From: Berberis thunbergii
Lineage: Eukaryota; Streptophyta; Magnoliopsida; Ranunculales; Berberidaceae
Assembly: GCA_003290165.1 (NCBI GenBank)
Contig: QNQO01001168.1
Location: forward strand, 284,499 to 348,498
DNA: 64,000 bases
Direction: 5' to 3'
In this document: positions 24,001 to 35,640 of the stretch, piece after piece
Layout of the letters: each line of letters starts with the position of its first letter
How positions within the stretch are numbered: position 1 is the stretch's first letter
The notes under the pieces: model-generated
Databases searched by the model: none
What the model was told of the DNA's origin: nothing
The model's input: only the letters and a program-made list of their open reading frames with translations
Program-made: the position numbers and the translations under genes

Positions 24001-25728
24001 GGGAACCAAGATTGGAAACTTTGAATGTGTACTCGAGTGGGTGAAATAATAAATGAGATGGATTAAAGAGAGAACGAAGAGAGAGAGATTATAAGGATCC
24101 GAGTGGAATTGAAGAGGCCATTGTCAAGAAGCGAAGTTATCTAATCCCTTAGAATGTCCATTAAGTGTTGGGGTCCTTTATTCTTTCATGCTTGCTTTCT
24201 TTCTTTTTCTCACTCTCCTATTTTTTTAAGTTTATATATAACTCGCCCACTCAGACTTAGTACTGCTTGTCCTTTTCTTTCAACCAAGTAAACTAAGCTA
24301 ACTAGATTGGATACTGGGTTTGATCAGTCGAACTGGCATGCTTGCATACTTGATTAGATTCCCCATCTAAGGGTAAGTTGTCACATGAGTTAGATCTATT
24401 ATTTGACCATGATATGAAACACTCTTTATTGTGAAGAACCCAATAGGCTTTTGGCATCCATCTACTACAGAGCTTTTATTTTTATTACTTGTTTGAACAT
24501 AAGTTTGACTAGCACAAGAAATCCATGCCGTTTAACTTGGTTGCACTTTCAGTTTCAAAGCTATATGGGGTGATTAGTTGAGTGAAAATTCATATAGGCT
24601 TGGTAAACTTACTAGTAATAACCGTCTACCCCTCCATAGTGACCTACAAATTCTCTGTTTTTCACAAATCGGAAGCTCTAACCATCGGGTGTATTGTCTT
24701 AAATTCATATAGAAGCAGGTCAAATAGTCTAAAAGTTATTAGATCAGTAATTGATATCTTCTGTGGGTACTTGCATGTTAAAGATAAAGAATAGTTCATC
24801 AACTCCATAAGGAATCAGTTAGAAAAATTATGAAATTATGTTTGTGGTAGATTAGTGAATTGATGAAGTTAGGTAGCAATAACGCATTGTGTTAGTGGTT
24901 ATACTTAGAAAAATTACACAATTTACTGTTCATTAGATATTAGCTATGACATAACTATGGTTTAACCATAGATGACAGTAAAATGGTCCAAAATTTAGTC
25001 TTTACCAATCAATGACGTGGACTTACCGGTTTCGTTAGAAAACGAGTATTGGACTCAATTAGTTTTCAAAATGAGGGTCAAACTCTAATATGTATAAATT
25101 AATGAGTGTCAAACTAAAAAAATACCCTTTACTTAATTCTAGAATTTTTGGATTGCATTGCATCTTAGTTTCCAAGGTATTTCCGTGTCTTGAAATTCGG
25201 GCGTGATAGTTAAAAAATTTATAGGGCGCGTCTCAGTTTTCGAGATATTTCGGTATTTGGGAATCAGAGCGTGACAAGCACTTAACAAGAGGAAAGAAAC
25301 CTAACTAAACGTCAGACCTAATCATATGTTGACCTAATCTTTACATGCTCTACAAGGAAAAAAATTCCAATGGTTCTTTTACTGAAATTGGTTCCTATTT
25401 CTCATTTACCATATCACTCTTCTAAAATGCTTCATTGTTGTAATGAACATTTGTGCTTTTGTGTTAATTAAAGCTTCACTCTTCTAAAATGCTTCATTTG
25501 TGCTTTAATTAACACTAAAGCACTTCAGGAGAACTATATCACTCTTCTAAAATGCTTCATTTGTTCTTTAGTGCTTTACCATATCACTCTTCTAAAATGC
25601 TTCATTTGTGCTTTAGTGTTAATTATCCTTTTTGGGTCTTATGATAGGAGAGCTCTTACGAAGGAGAATTTCAGCGAAGTTACAATGAGCTCGAGGAGAA
25701 CTATGGCGGATGGAAAGATTCCTCTTAA
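15076..25728 (+). CDS. Small C2-domain protein, elicitor-responsive protein 3-like; five exons, giant intron 3
   Basis: Exons 15076-15142, 15327-15392, 15512-15638, 23317-23431 and 25648-25728 join in frame with GT-AG introns to a protein of 151 residues. It starts MPRGTLEVLLVSAKGLDEND and continues DTYVLLNCRTQEQKSSVASG, EPEWNETFVFTISDG, LKIMDKDTFTADDFVGQA, EGSLPPTAYNVVKDQEFCGE, and ends ENYGGWKDSS. This is a single C2 domain (beta-sandwich, acidic loops DENDF..D and DKDTFTADD for calcium) close to the plant ERG1/ERG3-like 16-kDa proteins, which bind membranes in a calcium-dependent way and respond to elicitors. Length and both ends fit the family, and no stop or frameshift is present. Intron 3 is about 7.7 kb because of an antisense pseudogene and a retrotransposon; intron 4 is 2.2 kb and holds an inverted-repeat element. 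It is probably still expressed if intron 3 is spliced. Confidence 0.9.
16021..16469 (+). repeat. Gypsy 5' LTR
   Basis: 449 bases, TGTCACGAGTTGAGATG to GGATCATAACA. It has a TATA-type CCCTATAAAAGTG (16301-16313) and is followed at once by the primer-binding site TTTGGTATCAGAGC. Confidence 0.95.
16470..16483 (+). other. Primer-binding site (tRNA-iMet)
   Basis: TTTGGTATCAGAGC directly follows the 5' LTR. The TGGTATCAGAGC part is complementary to the 3' end of plant initiator methionine tRNA and primes minus-strand synthesis. Confidence 0.9.
16493..18219 (+). pseudogene. Gypsy gag and protease region
   Basis: The first frame (16493-16876) gives a coiled-coil-rich gag start (ETRTKEMETHMRESKKQV). 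The body is in another frame from 16831: FPNFDGTNPCSWVKKCERFF, KADTWYLDYQ, YYERFEELKSWM (retrotransposon gag domain), then the zinc knuckle CYNCDELYKPGHKC and the aspartic protease ISILVDTGSMHSFVDPKVVK with the later VLGVNWLKNFGDI. The frame switch near 16830 separates the gag start from the rest, and a TAA at 18217-18219 cuts it off from the RT frame. Confidence 0.9.
18273..19660 (+). pseudogene. Gypsy reverse transcriptase and RNase H region
   Basis: RT motifs are in order: KDGSWRFCIDYRCLN, KDRYPIPLVDELLDEL, FSKIDLRLGYHQV, MPFGLTNALSTFQ and the catalytic box FFDDILVYS (about 18763), with the DD pair intact. The RNase H part follows: FTVEVDASTHGIGAVL, QHPIAYFSKSLGPQNRGLST. A TAA at 19317-19319 replaces the Glu of the usual YEKELLAIV. 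The next frame then runs LAIVFAVQKWRPYLIGSKF and breaks again by frameshift after ITTEKGS (about 19505). Confidence 0.9.
19680..21030 (+). pseudogene. Gypsy integrase and chromodomain region
   Basis: The zinc-binding HHCC part is at HTGITATYRRLMRHFYWSGM then CNVCQRNK. The core follows: ISMDFIEGLPLSHG (D), IVSDRDKTFTS (D, different frame) and YHPQSDGQTERTNACLELYL (E). The GPY/F-type module AYRLLLPEGSLIHNVFHISP follows, then a degenerate chromodomain-like end (RRLVPRHNKPVT, stop, VLVQWSSGS). Stops at about 19718, 20188 and 20914 and a frameshift near 20150 inactivate it. Confidence 0.85.
21037..21484 (+). repeat. Gypsy 3' LTR
   Basis: 448 bases, aligned along its whole length to the 5' LTR with scattered substitutions. 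It starts right after AGAGGGAGGTAA and ends ATAACA before the duplicated TTGTC. Confidence 0.95.
22150..23316. other. Remainder of intron 3, nothing recognised
   Basis: AT-rich intron sequence between the antisense pseudogene and exon 4. The open frame at 22410-22812 has no motif I know. A short A run lies at about 23189-23200. Confidence 0.5.
23785..25135. mobile_element. Non-autonomous element with long terminal inverted repeats (MULE- or foldback-like) in intron 4
   Basis: About 23785-23945 reappears as its reverse complement at about 24985-25135. Paired landmarks are TTTGGCACTCATTTG with AATGAGTGTCAAA, TAGAGTTTGGCTCTCG with GGGTCAAACTCTAA, TTTTGAAAACTA with TAGTTTTCAAAA, and CCATGTCATTGACTGG with CCAATCAATGACGTGG. 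The arms are roughly 150 bases with many substitutions, and the middle has no coding motif. Exact ends and the target duplication were not determined; a 9-base duplication would make it a MULE. Confidence 0.7.
25404..25620. repeat. Short tandem repeat in intron 4
   Basis: The motif ACTCTTCTAAAATGCTTCAT recurs four times, mostly followed by TTGTGCTTT. One spacer contains an inverted copy of GTGCTTTAATTAACACTAAA. It ends about 30 bases before exon 5 of the C2 gene. Confidence 0.85.
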
Positions 25729-25789
25729 TTCTTATTAGAGGTCGATGGCTGCGAACTGATGATGAAAACTCAGATATTCATTGTCTCTA

Positions 25790-26205
25790 GAGTGTGAACA
25801 TTTTATGTGGAAATGGATTTTTATTTTATTCTTAAATTCTCAAAACTATCGTCCTTGAGGATCCAATGTATGGTTTGATTTTAGTTTGAGCTCCGATAGA
25901 GCAACATATATTATGTTTTACATTGGTGAAACCCTTTGACTTTCGTCTGTGACTTCATCCTTTGCAAATTACTAATTGCTTGGTGATGGGCGATAGTGGT
26001 GGCAGAAGAAGGAAATAGATTTTTATTTTTTTCTTAGATTCTCAGAACTATAGTCCTTGATGATCCAATGTATGGTTTGATTTTAGTTTGAGCCCCGATT
26101 GAGCAACATGTATTATCTTTTAATTTGGTGAAACCCTTGTACTTTCGTCCGTGACTTCATCGTCTGCAAATTACTAATCGCTTGATGATGGGTGATAGTG
26201 GTGGC
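25790..26205. repeat. Direct duplication of the C2 gene 3' flank
   Basis: Two adjacent copies of about 200 bases, one starting near 25812 and one near 26020, share ATCCAATGTATGGTTTGATT, TTAGTTTGAGC and AAACCCTT. Both carry GATAGTGGTGGC at their end. The hAT element is inserted exactly at that GTGGTGGC of the second copy. This is probably duplicated 3'-UTR or downstream sequence. Confidence 0.85.
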
Positions 26206-26504
26206 CAAGGATGCACAGACTCGGATACGTGTGTCTTATCGGATATGGATACGACACGGCGACTCGGCAATTTTCAAAAAACTAGGACTCGGGGACTCGG
26301 CGACACGTCAGTCAAACCTTATTTTTATTTTTATATTTTGTTAAAAAATTATTAACATAATGTTATAACTCAAAAACAATAATTAATAATCCAAACATAT
26401 AAAACATCAAGATGCATTAAAGATTGATAGTTTGATACATAACTCAAAAGTATCAACTTTAAGTCCCAAAAAAAGGAACGTCAACAAAAAATACATAGAT
26501 TTCA

Positions 26505-28711
26505 CTAATCTATGTCTTGATCATCGATCGTCCTCGACACACTCCCATCGTTAAATAGCACAGATTCTAACTCAGGTTCATAAAGAGAAAGATTGGCAAC
26601 CTCAAGTATGCCAGCAACATCCAAATCCAATGAATCAAGTGCATCTCCTCCGATATCCCACATACTTGTCTCACCTTCTTTGTACTCTGGATTTCTTCTT
26701 GACAAGAGACGAAGATTAGAATGCACATATACCAAATCTTCAGTTCATTGTGGGGTCAACTGATTCCTTTTCAACGAGTGGATGTTGTTATACGTACTCC
26801 AATTCCTTTCACAACAAGAGAAAGAACAAGGTTGCCCGAGCAATTTCAAAGCCAAAGCTCTGAGTAATGGTGCAGAACAACCATGAGCAAGCCACCAAAT
26901 GTTTGCTTCTGGGTGTGCTCTATTCTCTATAGAATTCCTATCTGCAAATTGTCCCACACCCCCTGAAAACTTTGCAAACTCTGCTGTTACCATTCTTAGT
27001 TCCTCATCATTAGGAAGGTATCTCTGAAAGCATTTATTCTTCTCCATTGAAATGTCAGAATCACAATCTGGGGAAACACGATTTGGAGCCCCTTCAAGCC
27101 ATTGTCTGCTATAATACCTAAGCAATCACAAATTAATATTATAAATAAACCTAACCCAAAATTTTTAAATTAAGTAGAAAAAGAATACTGCAAAACTTAA
27201 GTTACATTGGATTTAAGGAATGTGCTAAACAATGTAGTGGTGTGTTGCTTTTCTCCCATCTATCAACCAATATATGATACACCACTGAATAAAAGTCTGA
27301 CTCCTCATCATTTGTCTTCCCTTCATGGCGATAAATAATTTGCTTCACTTTTTCAATCATAGTATCCCACATTTCATACACCAAGTGAAGACAAGGCTCA
27401 TCAGTATCAGCCCTCCGCAACATTGTATATATAGGTTATGTGAAACAAAGTATGTAGTTCACTTTGTCCCACCACAAGTCATCCAATAACCTTTCCTTCA
27501 CAAACTTTGCTTTCTTAACATCATCTTCCTTGTAGGAATCCCACTGACCACCAATCACCATACTTTGGAGATTACTTTTAATGTCTTTCAGCCTTTTCAG
27601 CATAATTATACTTGAAGCAAAGTGGGTCTCTGCAATAGAAAACAACTTCAAGTTTGAATGCTCATTGATCATGTGCAATCTCATAGAATGGTTCATGACA
27701 AAAATTTTGATTTGCACGCCGTCCCCAATAATATCAACAATCCAACTACACTCGTTGTAGGCCTTTTCATTTGAAGGTGTCTTATTTGGGGCACATATGT
27801 TTTTCAAAGCAAGGTTGAGAGTGTGAACTACACAAGCTGTCCAAAAGATTTGAGGGTATTGACTCTCAACAATTAAACCTGCAGCTTTGCAAACTGGAGC
27901 ATTGTCGGTTATGACTTGGACCACATTATTAGGCCCAACCTCAATAATAATTTCTTTGATCAAGCCAGCAATGAAATGTTTATCTTTGACCGCTCATTCA
28001 CAATTCACAGCCTTCAAACACATTGGACCACCCTCATTAATTACTATGAAATTAATAGGAGGTCTCCTTTGAGCATCGCTCCATCCATCACAAACAATGG
28101 TTGCTCCTTTAGTCTTCCATGTGTACTTTATTGCCTCCAATAACCTTTCAACGTGATCTCTTTCTTTTCGAAGCAAAGTCGTCCTCAATGCATTGTACCC
28201 AGGTGGCTTGTAACCACTAACAGACTTAGCTTTTTTTGATGAAAAGGTGAAGGCATTTTGATAATACGAATTCTTTGCAAGGTTGAAAGGAAATGCAACT
28301 GAGTAAAACATCCTTGCAATCAAAGCATCTAACTCTTGTTGATCATTGAGATTGAAAGCATCCGCAATCGAATTACTTGTTGCTCTCCTTTTCCTTGAGT
28401 CAGAGGATGAACTTACGCCAACACTCGTACCTGCACAACTACCTTGAGTTGAGCCCCTTGAAGGAGGTAAAGGAACAAATAGCTGCATCAACAAGATTTT
28501 GTACCTCTATAGATTATTTGGAAGAGATCTTATCACAAATAGCTATCCCATGACCTCTTTCCTTCAACAAATGGTGCCTTAGTCTAGTATGGGATCCCAT
28601 ATAATCAATTTTGCAAAAGTTACACTTCCACCTTTGATTCCCTCCACCTTCCCTTGATCTTCTTAATCGCGTGACATGCCTCCAAAGAGGAGCATTATCT
28701 TCTCCGCTCAT
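26505..28711 (-). pseudogene. hAT transposase, inactivated
   Basis: Read from 28711 downwards: a BED zinc finger (WKCNFCKIDYMGSHTRLRHH), a DUF659-type part (VAFPFNLAKNSYYQNAF, GATIVCDGWSDAQRRPPINF, VVQVITDNAPVCKAAG, FWTACVVHTLNLALK), a middle part (MLRRADTDEPCLHLVYEMWD), an apparent intron about 27124-27206, and the C-terminal dimerisation domain (ANIWWLAHGCSAPLLRALAL, ERNWSTYNNIHS). It ends at 26505. In-frame stops occur after KISSK (28514), after CLKAVNCE (27994) and after NYILCFT (27436), so no full transposase can be made. Confidence 0.9.
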
Positions 28712-29654
28712 TTGGTCTAAAACTTTACATGTAAAAAAAGGAAAAGAAACATGGATTAAAAAAAAATTTGGTTGCAGGTAGTATTGCTAAAATAGGTATA
28801 TATAATATTATCTAAATACAGAAAAATAGTATATTTTCTACCACAAAATGATGTCTTCGTATTTTACGTGACATGAATGAAGAAGTTTGGCTCAAACAGG
28901 CAAACATCAACATGAGTAGTAAGTACACAGAGTCTAAGACTGAGAAATTCCTAAATGATTTCTTAAATGAGTACCTACTGAAATGATGATTAAGTAATAG
29001 CGTAAGACACTTTGACAACACAACCCCGAATTCTCTGTGTCATTAACTTTTAATTATTAAAATTGAAACAAAAGCCAATGTCATCCTTCTAAAATAAAAG
29101 GACAGGCAACGAATACCTTCTCATTGTTCCCAATGACAATGCTATTCAATTTTACTTATTCATAAAGTTATCCCTTTCTTTCACTTAGCTTTCTCCTATG
29201 TGAAGAGATACTTGTTTATTCATCAGATACACATCTGCTCATCTTCCATGCAGATTGCAGATTACCAAATCCAGTAAGACAAACAAGAAATAAGCAGCAA
29301 AATGATCAATTTTCTTCATGCAATGCTTTCATCAACCAACATGAGAATCAACCGTATGATATTCAATACCCAAAAACGTGTAAATAATTAAAAGTGATTA
29401 ACTTATTAAGCAAAAATAGACAACACAAATCGAAATGGATCACACACAAAACATACAAAAAAGAAGAAGCAAGAAGAATAAACAGCAAGAAGAATAAACA
29501 GTGAGTGACTGAGTGAGAGAGACGAACCTGGGTCCTGAGCTTAAGTCCGACTCCGACAGACTCCTCTAAGCAAGGTAAGCTCTTTTAGTTCTTCTTCCCT
29601 TCCTTCTTTCTCTTATTTGGTTCTTCCTCTTCATTATTTGTTCTTTTTTTTTCC

Positions 29655-29790
29655 TCAGTTCCTCGCCTCCTCGGTTCCTCCTTTCTCGCCTCCTCTGGCT
29701 CCTCCTTCCTCGGTTCCTCGCCTCCTCTGGCTCCTCCTTCCTCGGTTCCTCGCCTCCTCTGGTTCCTCCTTCCTCAGTTCCTCGCCTCTC
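29655..29790. repeat. CCTC-rich tandem repeat inside the hAT element
   Basis: Three to four imperfect units of CTCGCCTCCTCTGGCTCCTC followed by CTTCCTCGGTTC run here. They create a spurious Leu/Pro/Ser-rich open frame on the plus strand. Confidence 0.8.
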
Positions 29791-30065
29791 TGTTTGAGCA
29801 ATAACAAAACGAAAAAATCGAGATTAGGTTTTAATATTAGAGCTTCAGATCTCAGCCGTTCGATCTTATCAAGATCTGAAAAAAAATTTTAGCAACCGAA
29901 CCCGGACCGTGTCCATGCCGTATCCTGACCAGGTCAAGTTGATCGATACGTTGACCACATGTCGGATACGTATCCGACGCGAATCGCACGCGTATCTGTA
30001 TCCGACACGTGTTTTCATGAGATTCGGAGGGTTTTTCTGAGAGTCCGTGCTTTCTAGGTGGTGGC

Positions 30066-32640
30066 ATAAAAAGGAAAAAAGTAATAAAGAGGAATTAATT
30101 TGACTCATTCATGAGAGGTAATTTCGATTATGGTAGCATTATTTAATACACATCAAGAAAATAAATTGTTTTTTGAAAACTAATAGTTTACCTTACATTA
30201 ATTCCTAAGATTATGGGTTTTGGAATGTATATATCACGGGTTTGATACTTGTTTTACTAACTAGTTTTAACATATAATTAACAATACATAATTGTTAATG
30301 CAACTACTTATGAACAAACTAACAGTACAAAATAGTGTTTTTCTTTTGATTTTGATGCCCCCTAAAATGGCAGTTGATAAAGGGAGGTCACAGCCCATGC
30401 TTTTTAAAACAAATTTTGTTTGAGAAATATTTTTCTATTGTTTGGATTATGGCATCTCGTTTATCCTAACTCAAATTCTTGACTTCCCTAATTACCTTTA
30501 CCCAACCCTTTTTCCCCAACTTTCATTTCTTCTTCCCTTTTCCATTTACTCCATTAAACCTCCATCTTTTTTTCTTTCTTCTCCAACTCTCATCTTCTCT
30601 CCACTATCCTTGTTTCTTCGATTAAATCCTCCTCACTCTCTCTAACTCTCAAATGTCTCTCTCTTTTTCTTCTCCCTGTTGTCTTCATTTCCTCCTTAAA
30701 ACCTCTACATTCACTCTAGTTCCCAAATATCTCTCTCATATTCTCCAAACTTAATCCATTTTTTCATTAAATCTTCACCCTCTCTCTTCCCCATCTCTCA
30801 TCTCTTTTCCGCATTCTCTCCAAATCAATTTCTTTTAAAGGGACCTTGGTTTAAGTTTTCTTATCTTTCCAACCCCCTCAAACAAAGAACAAATTTTTTG
30901 AAAAATTGCTAGTTCAAAAAGTTGACTTAAACCGTGAGAATTCAAGTTTCACAATTAGGCCAACCACGTCATCTTACAAACCACGGTTTGAGTCAACTGT
31001 GTGGCTGCAAGAAGTTTGTCTGAAAGCAAGCTTTTAGGGGAAGTTGTTGTAAGTTCACACGGTCAACTCAAATTGTAAAATTTTCAATTTGATGATTAGG
31101 GCAATCATGTTATGTTGAAATCCATGGTTGTTGTAGCTCCCATGGTTAGCTCAAACCGTGATGCGGCGATGGCTATTAGAGAGTCATTTTTTACCAATTA
31201 GGAAGACAAGCATGCAAATAACTTCAAACAATCGTATATTTGTGACGCAAGTCTGAATCGCGCAAAAGACTAGTCAAAATGATGGTCTCGAAGAGTACTA
31301 CAAGCTAACAATTCATCAAGATCGCTCTTGTCAGAATTTCGAGCCCAAATTCAATCGTTTAGGGGCTCAAATTTAAGATTTTCGAAAACTTCCCATTTTA
31401 GGAAAGTTTATGTTTTAGTTCTGATTTATGTTTTATTTGATCATATGATGTTAAATTAACAGTTTTAGGCCTTATGAGAGTTTTAGAATCCTAAATATTG
31501 GTCTCACAATAGGCATTCTAAACTAAATTTCTAAATTCAAGTCAAACAAATCCCACCGTTGGATTTGGATGGAAACTTAAAAAAAAGTTAAAGTCTGCAC
31601 CTTTTCAAGAAGAACGCTACTGATTGTTTTGGGTATGTCCTTTTAGACATCAGTGTCATTCAATTCCCTACTCGTTATCATTGTATGGATGGGAACTCTC
31701 TTAAATTTCTATAAATGACACCAAAATATGCTTGCACAAAAAATACTTTTGGCTTCTTGAAATATTGACTAAGACATCTGGCGAAGGTTGTAAACTTTGG
31801 ATGCACTAGAGCAAGAGGGATATACATACAAAGCCCCTTCGATTTTCAAGTTAGTGAGAGCTCAAAGTATGCAAGTATAAGAAAGAATATTGTGCATACC
31901 TCTAAGTGCGTGTGACACTCCTATTTATAATGTGGTTTTTCTGTAAGTGTCAATTAATTATATTTTAGGAACAATAAATATGTTTCTTGCATCGGAGAAG
32001 GTTATTGTGTATACGTTGGAGTATCTGAGCCATGGTAAAATTGGTTTGATATTGAAAATATTTTTCTAGCCAAACCTCAGTTAATTATCTCTTGGGTTCT
32101 AAATGCTCAAAACTTTGTCATTGTTTAACTACAATCTTATGGTAGAGTAATATTCTTCAACAAATGAACTTTAGCAAAATGGATTTTAGCGATTCTATTA
32201 CTGAGATGGGGTTAGTGTAAATGCCATAGACTTACTTTAGCAAAACATATTTTAGCGATTCTATCATTGGAAAATTGAAACCGTTTTTATGAGTTCGATT
32301 TCGAGGCCTCCTCTCAGATTTGAATTCTCATGAGTAGTGTGTAAATAATCTTATGAAGAATCAATTTTCTTTCAGTAAATAGACAACCAAATAGCAAAAA
32401 TTTGCTTAACAACGAAAATGGATTCCATTACCAAACATACCCGTAAAGGAAAACGAGGAGGATGTATAGCTTGTAAACTCCAAGTATACAGTGGATCAAC
32501 TCCAAAGATGAGGCCATATATGTACCTCCATACACAAGGGAACGATGCAGGCACGGATTTATGCCCCCACTGACTTTTGAGAATTTTTTTTTTATAATTT
32601 ATTTGTCCCCCAATTAGTTTTTTTATTTGCCCCTCTATTT
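30066..32640. other. Intergenic, mostly unrecognised
   Basis: A long pyrimidine-rich stretch (30500-30830, CTTCTCTCC-type) is followed by AT-rich sequence with a few short repeats of CAACTCAAA/TTGACTTAAACCGTG type (30920-31165). GGGGGCATAAATCCGTGCCTG, read on the minus strand near 32545-32570, resembles an end often seen in plant repeats. No gene was recognised on either strand. Confidence 0.5.
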
Positions 32641-33020
32641 TCACTTTTCACTTCAACCATACATACTTTTTGATCTTGTCTTTTGTCTCGGAACCCTTCC
32701 GGTTGATCCATATATATTTTTTCATTTAATTATCCATTCAAGAACACAATTTATACATCCATTTGGTGAATTTTCAAATTGTAAAGTGCTTCATTGGCAA
32801 TTAACATCCTAATTGATGTTATCCTTGTCATCGGAGAATAAGTATCAAAATAGTCTAAGCCTTCTTTTTTACTATATCCTTTAGCTACTAATCGAGCTTT
32901 GTATTTTTCAATGGAACCATTAGGTTTCATTTTACACTTGAAGATCCATTTGCACCTAGTTGGTTTATGTCTAGGAAGAAGATATACCGATTCCCAAGTA
33001 TGATTGTGCATAATGGATTC
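32640..33020 (-). pseudogene. Copia reverse transcriptase, N-terminal part
   Basis: Reads SIMHNHTWESVYLLPRHKPT, CKWIFKCKMKPNGSIEKYKA, RLVAKGYSKKEGLDYFDTYS, NLKIHQMDV then, past a stop, IVFLNG and KIYMDQPEGF. These are the first RT motifs of plant Copia elements. The catalytic YVDD box is not reached; sequence loses similarity near 32640. Confidence 0.85.
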
Positions 33021-33565
33021 TGATGCATCCAAAATCCGTTCTTCAATAAGTGTGATTTGCAAAAAAAAATTTAGACTGCTAAAGACTACATTTTTGGTGG
33101 CCGAAGGCACTCCAATTCTTAAGTCAGTAACTCAGTTGGAAATGGAGATAAATTTGGATAGAACTCAGTTAACGTTGCATACCTTTGTCGAATGTTCTCT
33201 TACCTTATATAGTAGTTGTTTTAATTCCATGTGTGACTTAAGCATGCGAGGTGCAATAAGAGAAGACGTTCTTTGTAACAAACTAACAACCTATTTCTTT
33301 ATGAAGATACGTCCTCGGAGGCATAATTCCCTCCACGACTCTTTTTCTCTATAACGTTCCTCATCTTTAAGGGAGTACTTTATTGGGCCTGGATTTGGGC
33401 CTTTAACTAAGGTTTATTCTGACGGGCCCTGTTTGGGTTTTCATGACTGGATTTGCCATTTTTGGGCTTTATGAGTTTATCTAGTTTTGGGATACTAGAT
33501 CCTCGTGATGGACGATTCCTGCTACGTGTACGACTGCAATATCAGTCTTATTTGATGTATCATTA
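33021..33565 (-). repeat. Tat-like element 3' LTR
   Basis: Matches 58683-59216 over its length. Shared words include GACTGCTAAAGAC, ATTTTTGGTGG, TTTGTCGAATGTTC, GCTACGTGTA and GGATACTAGATCCTCGTGAT. Confidence 0.85.
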
Positions 33566-33787
33566 GCTACTCCCCCTTTAGTTAGTAGGTATGCTGACAT
33601 GGCCACTAACTTGGTGACGATTGGACTTTTGAATTCATCATTGCCTCGCATTTAATGTTGTTAGCAGCTTTTGGCGAGTTGGTATCACGATATCTTTTTC
33701 GTCCGTTCGTTTTCCACGCATATTTTGGGATTTCGTGCAATCATCATATCTCACATGTCCTATGAGCAGTCTCTTTGTTGCTTGGCT

Positions 33788-33795
33788 CTATAAAA
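33788..33795 (+). promoter_or_regulatory. TATA box of the antisense open frame
   Basis: GGCTCTATAAAAGGAGG on the plus strand, about 80 bases before the ATG at 33871 and outside the LTR. It could give the antisense open frame its own promoter. Confidence 0.5.
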
Positions 33796-35403
33796 GGAGG
33801 CATAATTGATTTGTTTATCTCTTTACGCTATCTTTGAAGTTAGGCCTTATTCTTCTTCCATTCCTTTACAATGTTTGCTGGCGATATTCTAGATGGTGAG
33901 GTGCTTGCTACTTGTGAAGCTTACTTCACTCCCAATAAGGCTTTTTAGGCAATGTTGGACAATGTTCGCTCTGATTATAATCTACCATCTGACCTCGAGA
34001 TCGTTCTGCTTAGGCCGAATGATAGTCCTTGTCATCCAAGGTCTGGGTATATTGCACTCTATCGATGCATGTTCCTGTCTGATTTTTTATTCTCAGTTCC
34101 AGAGTTGTTTTAGGAATATCTAGATTCTTTTGGCATTCCTCTTGCTCAAATGGGTCCTAATGGTTGGAGGGTTACGATTTCTACTTATGCGAGAGTCATT
34201 CTCTTTTGCATTCCCTTGACCGTTAGGGTTCTACATTCGATTGTTTGTTTGTTGGTGACCAAGGACACATGCTTCCTATGTTCTTCCATCTATTTTGGGA
34301 AGCTCAATTATGACATCAGAGACTGGTAAAGATTTTGGTTTTATGCTTCTGTCAACTTTGGCTACATCAAATTGCGAGGTTACCAGATTGGACGGTAGTT
34401 TCGAGTCCCTAAAAAATGGAAGGATTTGCAATTAATTGCGGAAGAGCAGATGATTGGTTAACAACTCTTGAAGCTTCATGTGTTTCTCGTGGAGGCATTT
34501 CTCTATGAGGACATCTTGAAATGTAGTGGTTTGTACACTATGAACGAGACAAAGCATGTTTTGCTTATTGAATCCCAAGTTGAGGAAATTGTTGCCCATG
34601 CTGCTCTTGTTGGTGTTAGTGATGCTAGCATTGATGGGGAAGTGAGCTCTGGTAAGGATGTTACGGATTTCAATGCTCTTGTTAGCATTGGTATTGTTGG
34701 CTCTGTTTTCGGGAAGAGAAAGCTTTCGAGGCCTGCTAGCCCATCAAAGCAACTGTTGATAAGTCCTGGTCGTGTTTCAAAAAAGAAACTACTTTCTGGT
34801 TCTACTTGTAGTACTGCTCGGACTGCACCTCATCCTAGTTCTTCTGATAGGGAGGTTGTAAAAAAGGATCGCTTATCCCTCGAGGAGATGAACTTGGCGT
34901 TAGAGAGGAGCAAGAAAGAAATTACTTATCTGTTGGACGATAATGAAAAAAGGCTTATTTTCGCTTATGGTGCGCGTCCAACGTTGCTGAATGGTCTAAC
35001 GATGACTTTCTAGCTATCGATGACAAGATGCTCCAGCTAGTGGTGCAGTAGTCTAAAGAGGTCGCTGACCATGGTCAGAGTTTTGAGGTTATTCCTTTTT
35101 GATCTCCTTCAATTTGTGTCGATGAAATAGCGGGGTTTTTAGTTTTTTCTTCCTCTCGTTTGGATTCTTATGCTCTTGCCACCACCACTACTTGTTCTAT
35201 TCGTGTTACGGCCATTCCGAATCAATAAAGCAAGAATGGTTTTTTGTTGTCACCGCTGCTCCACCCATTTTTTCGACCGATGGGGGTGGTTCCTCTGTGC
35301 TTCTGGACCCCCGCGTCCTTCATCCATGGATTAGTTGGAAGGAGCTCAACTGGGAAGATATATGTATCAAATCGGATGGGAAATTTTGTTTGTTTGCTCA
35401 ACT

Positions 35404-35640
35404 CACTACACCAAAAGGCCAATTTAGCTACAGGGAGGTGGTCACGGATCTAAACCGATGGTTTAATTGCCACGGCTAAAAACCATGGCTATAACGGCCA
35501 ACAGTTTAAAATCGTGGCTAAAAACAATACTCAAAAAAAGTTGCAACGGTTTAAAATCGTGGCTATAGCTGCCCACGGTTTAAAACCGTGGCTATAGCTG
35601 CCAACGGTTTAAAACCGTAGCTATAGAAAATAGTTTCACG
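35404..35640. repeat. CACTA-1 left terminus and subterminal palindromes
   Basis: After CACTACACCAAAA come five to six copies of a CCACGGTTTAAAACCGTGGC-type palindrome, some with mismatches (AACCATGGC, AAATCGTGGC). Confidence 0.9.

Larger units (their letters stand above)
26206..30057 (-). mobile_element. hAT (Ac-like) DNA transposon, complete ends
   Basis: The eight bases GTGGTGGC are repeated directly at 26198-26205 and 30058-30065. The element begins CAAGGATGCACAGACTC and ends with the reverse complement of CTAGAAAGCACGGACTC, an imperfect terminal inverted repeat (13 of 17 match). Both subterminal parts are rich in GGATACG-type words (CGGATACGTGTGTC left, GTATCCGACACGTG right), as in Ac-like elements. 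A transposase remnant lies inside on the minus strand. Total length is 3852 bases. Confidence 0.9.

Noticed and set aside
29617..29892. Leu/Pro/Ser-rich open frame
   Set aside because: Produced by the CTCCTC tandem repeat inside the hAT element.
32372..32644. 90-residue minus-strand open frame left of the Copia RT
   Set aside because: No Copia or other motif; composition looks non-coding.
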